Shown piece after piece: positions 51,420 through 59,286 of a stretch of 64,000 bases of DNA. Origin of the DNA: Nonomuraea africana (GTDB taxonomy: Bacteria; Actinomycetota; Actinomycetes; Streptosporangiales; Streptosporangiaceae); contig NZ_JADBEF010000001.1 of NCBI RefSeq assembly GCF_014873535.1, positions 5,456,001 through 5,520,000 on the forward strand, read 5' to 3'. The notes under the pieces were generated by a model. It was not told where the DNA came from, made no database searches, and saw only the letters and a list, made by a program, of their open reading frames with translations. Positions within the stretch are counted from its first letter, which is position 1, and each line of letters opens with the position of its first letter. Both the position numbers and the translations under genes were made by a program.

Positions 51420-52847
51420 TCAGCCGTCGATGCGTTGCGGGACGCCCAGCGGGTTGTCGTCGCGCAGCTCGGCCGGCAGGAGCTCGGCCGGCCAGCCCTG
51501 GTAGGCCGTCGGCCGGAGCCACCGCCTGATCGCCATCGCCCCGACCGAGGTGTGCGCGGGCGCCGTGCTGGCCGGCCACGGTCCGCCGTGGTGCATCGCC
51601 CAGCACACCGCGACCCCCGTCGGCCAGCCGTTCCAGATCAGCCGTCCCGCCCTGCGCGACAGCACCTCGGCGACGGGACGCGCCTCGTCGACGTCGGTGG
51701 CGTGCACGGTGGCCGTGAGCGAGCCCTCCAGCCGCTCCAGCACCGCGGGAAGCTCCGCGGCGTCGCCATAGGTCACCACGATCGACGAGGGGCCGAAGCA
51801 CTCCTCCGCGATCGAGGGCAACTGGTCGGCGAACGCCGCGAGGTCGATGGTGAAGACGCGCGGCGCGACGGCCCACGACCCATCGCCCTGCGCGCCCTCG
51901 GCCAGCAGGGTGAGCTTGGCGAGCCGCTCGACGCCGTCCAGGTAGCCCTGCCTGATCCGCTCGCTGAGCATGGCCGAGCCGCTGCTGCCCGCCACCGCCG
52001 TACCCAGCGAGGTCACGAGGTCGGCGTCGTCCGGCACGAAGACCAGCCCCGGGTTGGTGCAGAACTGCCCCGTGCCGAGCGTGAGGGAGGCGGCGAAGCC
52101 GGCGGCGAGCCCGTCGCGGGCGGCCGAGGGCAGCACGACGACCGGGTTCACGCTGCCCAGCTCGCCGAAGAACGGGATCGGGTCGGGACGCTCGTCGATG
52201 AGCGCCTGGATCGCCTTGCCGCCGGGGATCGAGCCGGTGAACCCCACCGCGACCACGCGGGGGTGCTGGACCAGGCGCTTGCCCGCGGCCAGGCCGTGGA
52301 CCAGGCCGAGCAGCGCGGGGTCGGGCAGCGCAGATCTGATCACCCTGGCCGACAACTCGGAGGTCAGCGGGTGCGCCGGGTGCGCCTTGACCACGACGGG
52401 ACAGCCCGCGGCCAGCGCCGAGGCGGTGTCGCCGCCGGCGACGGAGAAGGCGAAGGGGAAGTTCGAGGCCGAGAAGACGCCCACGACGCCGGGCAGCGGC
52501 TGGTTCATGCGGCGCACGTCCGCCTGCCGGGAGATGACCGCCTCCAGGTGGCCGCCGTCCCTCAGCACCTCGGCGAACAGCCTGAACTGACTGGCCGCGC
52601 GGGCCACCTCGCCGCGCAGCCTGGTCTCGCCGAGCGCGGTCTCCCTGTCGGCGACCGCCCAGAGCTCGTCGACGTTGGCCTCCAGCGCGGCGGCGATCGC
52701 TTCGAGTGCCTCCGGCCTGGCGGTCGAGCGCCAGGCGGGGCCGGCCGCGTGAGCCGCCTCGACGGCGGCGTCCACCTCCGCGTCGGTGCTCTCGGGAATC
52801 GCCTCGCCGAAGGTCTCGCCGGTACGCGGGTCGTATGCGTAGATCAT
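51420..52847 (-). CDS. 2,5-dioxovalerate (alpha-ketoglutarate semialdehyde) dehydrogenase
   Basis: The 475-residue aldehyde dehydrogenase has the catalytic Cys in GTGQFCTNPGLVF, the Glu in PFFGELGSVNPVV and VGVFSASNFPFAFSV around the NAD pocket. The GQFCTNPG form and ELGSVNPV are typical of alpha-ketoglutarate semialdehyde dehydrogenases. It oxidises the KdgD product to 2-oxoglutarate, ending the uronate/aldarate route. ATG 52847 (MIYAYDPRTGETF) is preferred over GTG 52871. It is divergent from glucarate dehydratase and shares its regulatory gap. Confidence 0.9.
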   Translation of the reverse strand: MIYAYDPRTGETFGEAIPESTDAEVDAAVEAAHAAGPAWRSTARPEALEAIAAALEANVDELWAVADRETALGETRLRGEVARAASQFRLFAEVLRDGGHLEAVISRQADVRRMNQPLPGVVGVFSASNFPFAFSVAGGDTASALAAGCPVVVKAHPAHPLTSELSARVIRSALPDPALLGLVHGLAAGKRLVQHPRVVAVGFTGSIPGGKAIQALIDERPDPIPFFGELGSVNPVVVLPSAARDGLAAGFAASLTLGTGQFCTNPGLVFVPDDADLVTSLGTAVAGSSGSAMLSERIRQGYLDGVERLAKLTLLAEGAQGDGSWAVAPRVFTIDLAAFADQLPSIAEECFGPSSIVVTYGDAAELPAVLERLEGSLTATVHATDVDEARPVAEVLSRRAGRLIWNGWPTGVAVCWAMHHGGPWPASTAPAHTSVGAMAIRRWLRPTAYQGWPAELLPAELRDDNPLGVPQRIDG

Positions 52848-52890
52848 CGCTTCACCCCTGTGCAATATCACACTTCACTTTAGCCTGCTA

Positions 52891-52966
52891 TTGACACTCA
52901 CTGTGCCCGATTCTTACAGTTACCGACAGTCGTCCACAATTCTGGCGGTTGTTCACATATATGAAC
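52891..52966 (+). promoter_or_regulatory. Glucarate dehydratase promoter and start-codon-overlapping operator
   Basis: TTGACA (52891-52896) and TACAGT (52915-52920) with 18-base spacing make a strong promoter. GTTCACATATATGAAC (52951-52966), an almost perfect palindrome, overlaps the ATG at 52961. No ribosome-binding site is visible in the short leader. The palindrome matches the sites before the importer and IclR. Confidence 0.6.
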
Positions 52967-54217
52967 ATTAGAGAGATCACTGTCACCCCCGTCGCGTTCC
53001 GCGACCCTCCCCTGCTCAACGCCGCCGGGGTCCACGAACCGTGGGCGCTGCGCACCGTCGTCGAGGTCGTCACCGACGACGGACTGTCGGGACTCGGCGA
53101 GACCTACGGCGACCTGGCCCACCTGGAGAAGGTGCGCACGGTGGCCAAGGCGCTGGTCGGGCTCGACGTCCACGCCCAGAACGAGATCTACACCCGCGTC
53201 TCGGCCCTCGTCGGCGACGTGGTGTCCGACCTGCACGGCCTGACGGGCGCGGCCACCAAGGAGAAGAGCGTCGACCGGGTCTACTCCCCGTTCGAGGTGG
53301 CCTGCCTGGACATCCGCGGCAAGGCGCTCGGCCGTCCGGTCAGCGACCTGCTCGGCGGCGCCGTGCGCGACGCCGTGCCGTACAGCGCCTATCTCTTCTA
53401 CAAGTGGGCGGGGCACCCCGGCGAGGCCGACGACAGGTTCGGCGCGGCGCTCGATCCCGAAGGGATCGTGGCGCAGGCGCGCCTGCTCATCGAGGAGTAC
53501 GGCTTCCGCTCCATCAAGCTCAAGGGCGGCGTCTTCGAGCCCTCGCAGGAGGTCGACGCCATCCTGGCGCTGCGCGAGGCGTTCCCCTCGCTCCCGCTGC
53601 GCCTCGACCCCAACGCGGTCTGGTCGGTCGAGACCTCGATCGAGGTGGCGCGGGCGCTCGAGGGCACGCTGGAGTACCTGGAGGATCCCACGGCGGGCAT
53701 CGAGGGCATGGCGGCGGTCGCCGCGCGGTCGCCGATGCCGCTGGCCACGAACATGTGCGTGGTGACGTTCGAGCACCTGCCGCCGGCCATCAGGCAGGGG
53801 GCGATCGGGGTGCTCCTGTCCGACCACCACTACTGGGGCGGGCTGGCGCGCTCGGTGCAGCTGGCGAGGCTGTGCGAGACGTTCGGGATCTCGCTGTCGA
53901 TGCACTCCAACTCACACCTCGGCATCAGCCTGGCCGCGATGACCCACCTGGCGGCCGCCGTCCCGAACGTCGCCACCGCCTGCGACACGCACACGCCCTG
54001 GCAGGACGGGCAGGACGTGGTCGCGCCAGGGGCGCTGCGGTTCGTCGACGGCGCCGTGCCGGTGCCGAAGGGGCCCGGGCTCGGGGTGGAGCTGGACCGG
54101 GACGCGCTGGCGAAGATGCACGAGCAGTACCTGACGTGCGGCTTCACCGCTCGTGACGACACGTCGTACATGCGCAGGTTCAACCCCTCCTTCTCCAACA
54201 CCCGCCCACGCTGGTGA
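52961..54217 (+). CDS. gudD: Glucarate dehydratase
   Basis: The 418-residue enolase-superfamily enzyme has Lys186/Lys188 (IKLKGG), Asp216 and Asn218 (LDPN), Glu241 (YLEDP), Asn264 (LATNMCV), Asp288 (LLSDHHYWGG) and His315 (SMHSNSHLG). This set, with Asn in place of the third acidic ligand, marks the glucarate dehydratase subgroup. It dehydrates D-glucarate to 5-keto-4-deoxyglucarate for KdgD. The start is ATG 52961; the in-frame TTG at 52949 would read through the operator. Confidence 0.92.
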   Translation: MNIREITVTPVAFRDPPLLNAAGVHEPWALRTVVEVVTDDGLSGLGETYGDLAHLEKVRTVAKALVGLDVHAQNEIYTRVSALVGDVVSDLHGLTGAATKEKSVDRVYSPFEVACLDIRGKALGRPVSDLLGGAVRDAVPYSAYLFYKWAGHPGEADDRFGAALDPEGIVAQARLLIEEYGFRSIKLKGGVFEPSQEVDAILALREAFPSLPLRLDPNAVWSVETSIEVARALEGTLEYLEDPTAGIEGMAAVAARSPMPLATNMCVVTFEHLPPAIRQGAIGVLLSDHHYWGGLARSVQLARLCETFGISLSMHSNSHLGISLAAMTHLAAAVPNVATACDTHTPWQDGQDVVAPGALRFVDGAVPVPKGPGLGVELDRDALAKMHEQYLTCGFTARDDTSYMRRFNPSFSNTRPRW

Positions 54218-54269
54218 CTCCGGGGTGCCCGCCATCCGTCCGAGGACGGGCACCCCCGCCTTCTCCGGA

Positions 54270-54525
54270 AACCCTCCTTCCAGAGAAGACGGCTCCCGGG
54301 GGAGCGGGCTGTCGGGCAAGAGAACCACTCGGAAGACATCCCCCGTAGGAGAAACACCCGTCCCGAGAGACGACGCCCCTTCCCAAGAGACGCTCCCTCC
54401 CGAGAGACGGCTCCTTCCCGAGAGATGGTCACCCCCGGAAGACACCGCCTTCCGAGAGGCGGTCCCTTCCGAGAGGCGGTCCCTTCCGAGAGACGGTCAT
54501 CTCCCGGGAGACGGTCATCTTCCGG
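54270..54525. repeat. Degenerate 17-bp tandem repeat array
   Basis: Most of the 360-base gap after glucarate dehydratase consists of units such as TTCCGAGAGGCGGTCCC (54450-54466 and again 54467-54483) and TTCCGAGAGACGGTCAT (54484-54500). More diverged units such as TCCCGAGAGACGGCTCC continue back to about 54270. I count at least nine units. Unit length does not hold a steady reading frame, and the units lack the separate unique spacers of a CRISPR array. Confidence 0.8.
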
Positions 54526-54577
54526 GGTGGGCCGCTTTCGGGAAACGCATCTCACGATCCTTGGAGAATCGGCCCCC

Positions 54578-55798
54578 ATGAACATCGCTTACGTCTACCC
54601 CTGGGACGTCGTCGGCGACCCCGCCGCGCCCGAGAGGATCGCCGCGCTCGGGGTGGACGCGGTCGCGCTGGCCGCCTCCTACCACTCCACCCGCGCCGCC
54701 ACCCCCTTCCACCCCGCGCACAGGGTCCTCGACGTGCCCTACTCCGCCTTCTACCTCCCCGTACGGCAGGCGGCATGGGGCCGGCTCGTCCCCCCGAACC
54801 CCACCTGGACCGCCGCCGACGCCTTCCTCCAGGCCCGTGACGCCCTGCGCGCCGTCGGCCTGCCCGTGCACGCGTGGATCGTCCTGACCCACAGCAGCCA
54901 CCTCGGCGCCGCCCACCCCGACGTGGTCGTCCGCAACGCCTTCGGCGACGCCTACCCCTACGCGCTGTGCCCGTCGCACGAGGACGTCGCCGAGTACTGC
55001 GAGCGGATGGTCAGGGAGATCGTCTCGGTGGGCGCGCCCGACGGGTTGATCCTGGAGGCGTGCGGGCCGATGGGGTTCGGTCACCAGAGCGTCCACGAGA
55101 AGACCGGCGGCGCCGACTGGACCTCCGTCCACTCGGCCCTGCTCTCCCTCTGCTTCTGTACGGCCTGCCGCCCCGGCTACACCGACGCCGACGAGCTGCA
55201 AGCCCGAGTCCGCACCGCCATCGACGGCCCGGCGAGTCCAGACACAGCCTCGACCATCCCTCTCGGAACCTCTGGCACGACGCCGGCCCACACCGTCGAA
55301 GGCGGGGTGGCGGGTCGTGGGCCCGTGGAGCCGGGGTCGGTGGAGGAGGCGCTCGGGGAGTCGGCCGGGCCCGTGCAGGAGCGCAGGGGTCGCCTGGCGA
55401 GCTCGCTGCGCGCCCGGCTGGTCGCGGCGGCCAGAGAGCTGGCGCCCGGTCTGCCCATCAGGACCCACGCCAACCCCGATCCCTGGGCGGCGGGCCCCTT
55501 CGCCACCCTGCCCGACGCCGATCCCACGCTCGACGGGCTGGTGGGCATGTGCTGGGGCAGCCACGAGGAGGCCACCTCGAACCTCACCAGGCTGTCCGCA
55601 CTCGCCTCCCCGGGCCAGCGCCTCGGCGCCTACGTGCTGTTCCTGCCGCCCAAGCCCGCCGACGAGGCCCGGCTCGCCGAGTCGTTCACCGCCTACACCA
55701 AGGCGGGAGCCGACGAACTGCACCTCTACCACGTCGGCCTCGCCTCACCCAGCCGCCTGAACGCCCTGACGAAAGCCTTGCGGATCTTCCAGTCCTAG
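54578..55798 (+). CDS. Uncharacterised protein, possible TIM-barrel hydrolase fold
   Basis: I do not recognise this 406-residue protein by family. It starts MNIAYVYPWDVVGDPAAPERIAALG (shown here in two pieces: MNIAYVYPWDVVG, DPAAPERIAALG) and alternates beta-strands and helices like an (alpha/beta)8 barrel. Notable segments are VHAWIVLTHSSHLG, PDGLILEACGPMGF, LCFCTACRPGYTDADEL and YHVGLASPSRLNALTKAL. No signal peptide is present. A low-complexity insert lies at about 225-275. GGAG precedes ATG 54578; the frame stays open upstream through the tandem repeats, which I do not consider coding. It lies downstream of glucarate dehydratase and may belong to sugar metabolism. Confidence 0.7.
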   Translation: MNIAYVYPWDVVGDPAAPERIAALGVDAVALAASYHSTRAATPFHPAHRVLDVPYSAFYLPVRQAAWGRLVPPNPTWTAADAFLQARDALRAVGLPVHAWIVLTHSSHLGAAHPDVVVRNAFGDAYPYALCPSHEDVAEYCERMVREIVSVGAPDGLILEACGPMGFGHQSVHEKTGGADWTSVHSALLSLCFCTACRPGYTDADELQARVRTAIDGPASPDTASTIPLGTSGTTPAHTVEGGVAGRGPVEPGSVEEALGESAGPVQERRGRLASSLRARLVAAARELAPGLPIRTHANPDPWAAGPFATLPDADPTLDGLVGMCWGSHEEATSNLTRLSALASPGQRLGAYVLFLPPKPADEARLAESFTAYTKAGADELHLYHVGLASPSRLNALTKALRIFQS

Positions 55799-55971
55799 GG
55801 TGCTGAAGGGCTGTCATGCGGGTCGAGGGTGTCAGGCAGGTGGAAGCGCGGGAGAGCTCGGGGCCGAACTGCGCCAGTTCGGTGAGAAGGCCGTCGCTGA
55901 TGGCGACGACGGACAGACCGGTTCGGTCCCGTAGTGGCCGCCGACGCCTGGTTCCCGTGACTGTCCTCGCA
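55799..55971. other. Gap between two convergent genes
   Basis: I see no gene, strong hairpin or repeat in this 173-base stretch. It separates the uncharacterised gene from the end of the GlxA-type regulator. Confidence 0.4.
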
Positions 55972-56958
55972 TCAGGGTTCGGAGCCGGCGGGCCGGTCCC
56001 GGCGGAAGGCGCGTCGGTAGCCGGTAGGGGTCACTCCGATGTGGAGGCTGAAATGCCGGCGTAGATTCGCCGCCGAGCCGAGCCCACTGTGCTCCCCGAC
56101 CAGATCAATCGGCAGATCGGTTGTTTCCAGCAGTTGTCGCGCACGGATGAGGCGCTGGTTGAGCAGCCACTGCAGCGGCGTGGCACCGGTCGCGGCGTGA
56201 AAGCGCCGTGCGAACGTCCGCGAACTCATCCCGGCCCGGCGAGCCAGTACATCGACGGTCAGCGGCTGGTCGAGATGGGCGCCGACCCACTGCAGCAACG
56301 GTCCGAGACTGTCGTCATCGGTGTCCGGCATGGACAGGTCGACGTACTGCGACTGGCCGCCTGCGCGGTGCGCGGGCATCACCATACGGCGGGCGACCTG
56401 GTTGGAGACCTCGGCACCGAGATCCTTGCGCACCACGTGCAGACACAGGTCCAGCGCCGCGCCTCTGCCCGCACTGGTCAGCACGTCCCCGTCGTCCACG
56501 TACAGCACCGACGCGTCCACCCGCACGTCCGGATGCAGCAGGGAGAGCGTGCCCGCGTACAGCCAGTGAGTGGCCGCCCGTCTGCCGTCGAGAAGCCCGG
56601 CGGCGGCCAGGGCGAAGGCACCGGTGCACAAGGAGATGATGCGCGCGCCCGCGGCCCTGGCCTCCCTGAGGGCTTCGACCAGCGCCCGGGGAACGGGTCG
56701 GCCGGACTGCACGCAAGCGTACGGCAGCGCGGGCACGATCACCGTCTCCGCCGCCGCCAGTGCGTCCAGGCCATGGCGCGCGTGCTGGAGGAAACCGAAC
56801 TCGCTCCGGGTGCCGGCCGGGTTCTCCGCACACAGCCGGAAGTCGTACCACGGCTCGGCGAGGTCGGTCCGTTCCGGGCCGAACACCTCACAGGCGATCG
56901 CCACCTCGAACAGGGGCATGTCGTCGACCAGAGCCAGTGCGACGGAACCAGCGCTCAT
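55972..56958 (-). CDS. GlxA-type transcriptional regulator (DJ-1/PfpI plus AraC HTH)
   Basis: The 328-residue protein joins an N-terminal DJ-1/PfpI-like domain (MSAGSVALALVDDMPLFEVA, LCTGAFALAAAGLLDG with the nucleophile-elbow Cys, RRAATHW) to a C-terminal AraC helix-turn-helix (about 225-320, LTVDVLARRAGMSSRTFARRF, LGSAANLRRHFSLHIGVTPT). ATG 56958 is chosen; residues upstream of it are not family-like. It is divergent from the NIPSNAP gene with an 86-base gap, so it probably activates or represses that gene. Confidence 0.9.
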   Translation of the reverse strand: MSAGSVALALVDDMPLFEVAIACEVFGPERTDLAEPWYDFRLCAENPAGTRSEFGFLQHARHGLDALAAAETVIVPALPYACVQSGRPVPRALVEALREARAAGARIISLCTGAFALAAAGLLDGRRAATHWLYAGTLSLLHPDVRVDASVLYVDDGDVLTSAGRGAALDLCLHVVRKDLGAEVSNQVARRMVMPAHRAGGQSQYVDLSMPDTDDDSLGPLLQWVGAHLDQPLTVDVLARRAGMSSRTFARRFHAATGATPLQWLLNQRLIRARQLLETTDLPIDLVGEHSGLGSAANLRRHFSLHIGVTPTGYRRAFRRDRPAGSEP

Positions 56959-57044
56959 GGCCCTCAGCGTACGGCAGGAATTTTGCGAACAGTGGCACTC
57001 CTGCCACTCGTGGAGCACCTGCCGGTGTTGGCATCGTTCGTGGG

Positions 57045-57767
57045 GTGAACATCATCGAACTCAGGCAGTACACCCTGCGCCCAGGGCAGCGGGACCTTCT
57101 GATCGATCTCTTCGACAGGCAGTTCGTGGAGAGCCAGGAGGCTTTGGGAATGCGGGTCGTCGGGCAGTTTCGTGACGAGGACAACCCCGACCGTTTCGTC
57201 TGGATGCGGAGCTTCTCCACCATGCAGGCTCGACGTGAGGCGCTGACCGCGTTCTATGTCGAAGGAAGCGCCTGGAAGACGCACGGACCTGCCGCCAACG
57301 CCACGATGCTGGACTCCTCGAACGCCCTTCTGCTGCGTCCGGCCGGCCCGGACTCGGGTTTCCCCGAACCCGCTTCAGCGCGGCCTCCGATAGGCGCGAC
57401 GGCCCTTCCCGACTCCCGTGTCGTGGCAACGATCTACCACGTGAACGCATCGGCTGATCAGGAGTTCATCGGGTTCTTCTCCGACCGTGTGGCACCGCTG
57501 ATGGTCGAGACGGCAGCGCCACCACTGGCCAGTTTCCAGACCGAGCATGCCGAGAACACCTTTCCCCGCTTGCCGGTCAGAGCCGGAGAGAACGTCTTCG
57601 TCTGGTTCTCCTTGTTCGCTGATTCCGATCGGCGGCGCGAGCACGTCGAGCGCCTGGGGCGGTCGGAGGAGTGGAACGAGCGCGTGCTGCCCGAGTTGTC
57701 GGCGCGACTGAGCGCTCCGCCTCAACACCTGCGGCTGGCTCCGACGGCGAGGTCGCAGCTGCGCTGA
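57045..57767 (+). CDS. NIPSNAP-family protein
   Basis: The 240-residue protein has two ferredoxin-like NIPSNAP repeats. The first is IIELRQYTLRPGQRDLLIDLF with FRDEDNPDRFVWMRSFSTMQAR; the second spans about 128-225 (VVATIYHVNASADQEFIGFF, FVWFSLFADSDRRREHVERL). Such proteins are often small-molecule-modifying or stress-related, with no agreed reaction. GTG 57045 is preceded by a short GTGGG. Expression is probably set by the divergent GlxA-type regulator. Confidence 0.85.
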   Translation: MNIIELRQYTLRPGQRDLLIDLFDRQFVESQEALGMRVVGQFRDEDNPDRFVWMRSFSTMQARREALTAFYVEGSAWKTHGPAANATMLDSSNALLLRPAGPDSGFPEPASARPPIGATALPDSRVVATIYHVNASADQEFIGFFSDRVAPLMVETAAPPLASFQTEHAENTFPRLPVRAGENVFVWFSLFADSDRRREHVERLGRSEEWNERVLPELSARLSAPPQHLRLAPTARSQLR

Positions 57768-57783
57768 CTCCCAAGACGGGCCC

Positions 57784-58054
57784 TTGGCGCGGTCGCGGGT
57801 GACGGTGGACGCGGGGGAAGCGGAGGCTCTGGTCCACACGCTGAACAGGCCCTGGTTCGCCCCTTGCGCCATCGTCGGCGGCATGGAGTGCGCCGTGTCC
57901 CCGGCAAGCGCTGCTGGACGCGCTGGCCCACCTGCTCGACGTCCAGGTCGCCATCCCCGACACCGGCTCACTCGCCGGCGACCTGCGGCAGGTGGTCGTC
58001 GACACGCCGGCCATCTGGCAGGACGACCGGCTCGCCGCGCTGAGGGCGATGTGA
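57784..58054 (+). pseudogene. Possible decayed gene fragment
   Basis: In the roughly 400-base gap before the DUF402 gene, one frame reads RVTVDAGEAEALVHTLNRPW and on to GGMECAVSP. A second frame from about 57905 reads LLDALAHLLDVQVAIPDTGS and continues to RLAALRAM and a stop at 58054. Both have codon use like real genes, but neither is complete and they are out of frame with each other. A frameshifted remnant is the simplest reading; chance open frames are possible. The rest of the gap to 58165 shows nothing. Confidence 0.3.
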
Positions 58055-58165
58055 CGGCGGGGGCCGGAGTCCTGCTGGAGTGGCGTGATGGATGGACGGT
58101 CACCGGTGACTGCGGTGGGCTCGACCCGGCTTGCCGTACAGGAAAGGTAGATAAGCAGCGGGGAG

Positions 58166-58657
58166 TCAGCGGACCTGGGAGAGATAGGGCAGGTGGGTGG
58201 CGCCGTCGAAGGGCGGGAGGCGGTCGGTGACCGCTTTGACCAGGTCGCGCGCCGCCGCCTCCGCCTGGTTGATCACCTCCGGTGGGTACCCCAGCAGCAC
58301 CTGGTGCTCGGCGAACTCGTCCTCGTCGTCGACGAACACCCGCCCCTCCTTGGTCCGCACCACGTCGAGGTCGAGGTCGACCATCGTGACCTCACCGTCC
58401 CGCCACTCGGGAACCGTGGTGACGTCGACGTAGATGTCGAGTTTGTGGCCCTGGTCGTTGAACAGCGCCACCCACCACTCGTCACGCGGGAAGAGCATCA
58501 CGAACGCGCGCTCCCACACCACCGGCGGCCCGTCGCCCTTGGCGCCCGTCGTGCCCGCCGCACAGCCCACCCACACGCCATGCGCGTCCTCGCCCAGCAG
58601 CCTGGCGGGGTGGTGCCAGTGGAGGGAGCCGCCATATTTGCGGAAAACGACCTTCAT
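58166..58657 (-). CDS. DUF402 domain protein
   Basis: The 163-residue protein has the DUF402 pattern: WERAFVMLFPRDEWWVALFND, DIYVDVTTVPEWRDGEV, MVDLDLDVVRTKEGRVFVDDEDEF and a C-terminal helix. Some DUF402 proteins are nucleoside di/triphosphate phosphatases that use acidic residues such as those in DLDLDVV. Its ATG overlaps the stop of the response-regulator gene by 4 bases, so it is the third gene of the two-component operon. A regulatory link is not established. Confidence 0.85.
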   Translation of the reverse strand: MKVVFRKYGGSLHWHHPARLLGEDAHGVWVGCAAGTTGAKGDGPPVVWERAFVMLFPRDEWWVALFNDQGHKLDIYVDVTTVPEWRDGEVTMVDLDLDVVRTKEGRVFVDDEDEFAEHQVLLGYPPEVINQAEAAARDLVKAVTDRLPPFDGATHLPYLSQVR

Positions 58658-59286
58658 GCACCTGACCGTACAACGAGCCCGCTCTCGTATGCCGCGATCA
58701 CCAGCTGGGCCCGGTCGCGGGCGCCGAGCTTGGTCAGCAGGCGGCCGATGTGCGTCTTGACGGTCGCCATGCTGAGGTGCAGGTGTTCGGTGATCTCGGT
58801 GTTGGACAGGCCCCGCGCGATCAGCGTGAGGACCTCGCGCTCCCTGTCGGTGATCCCCTCCAGTCCTCGTACGGCAGGCCGGGCGAACTCCTCGATCAGC
58901 CGGCGCGTGACCGTGGGCGCGAGCAGCGCCTCCCCCTGGGCGACCAGCCTGATCGCGGCCAGCAGGTCGGCCGGCGGGGTGTCCTTGAGCAGGAAGCCCG
59001 ACGCGCCCGCCCGCAGCGCCGAGTAGACGTAGGCGTCGAGGTCGAACATGGTCACGATCAGCACCCTGGACGTGTCGCCGATCCTGCGGGTGGCCTCGAT
59101 GCCGTCCATCTCCGGCATCCGGACGTCCATGAGCACCACGTCTGGGCGTGTGGCCAGCGCCAGCTCCACCGCCCTCGCGCCGGTGCCCGCCTCGCCGACC
59201 ACGCCGAGGTCGGGCTCGCTGTCGACGAGCACCCTGAAGCTGTCGCGGAGCATCGCCTGGTCGTCGGCGATCAGCACGCGGATCAT
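58654..59286 (-). CDS. NarL/LuxR-type response regulator
   Basis: The 210-residue protein has a receiver domain with acidic pair ADDQ, phospho-acceptor Asp54 (VVLMDVRMPEMDG) and Lys in FLLKDT, then a LuxR-type HTH (ITDREREVLTLIARGLSNTEITEHLHLSMATVKTHIGRLLTKL). It pairs with the histidine kinase at 59283, whose gene it overlaps by 4 bases. The divergent ABC-2 exporter operon at 60459 is its likely target. Confidence 0.94.
   Translation of the reverse strand: MIRVLIADDQAMLRDSFRVLVDSEPDLGVVGEAGTGARAVELALATRPDVVLMDVRMPEMDGIEATRRIGDTSRVLIVTMFDLDAYVYSALRAGASGFLLKDTPPADLLAAIRLVAQGEALLAPTVTRRLIEEFARPAVRGLEGITDREREVLTLIARGLSNTEITEHLHLSMATVKTHIGRLLTKLGARDRAQLVIAAYESGLVVRSGA

Noticed and set aside
54270..54525. 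CRISPR-like appearance of the repeat array.
   Set aside because: Units of about 17 bp follow each other directly without unique spacers and are degenerate; no cas genes are in the window.
54425..54577. N-terminal extension of the uncharacterised protein into the repeat array.
   Set aside because: It would be made only of tandem-repeat sequence (Arg, Pro and Ser rich), and a start with GGAG upstream lies at 54578.
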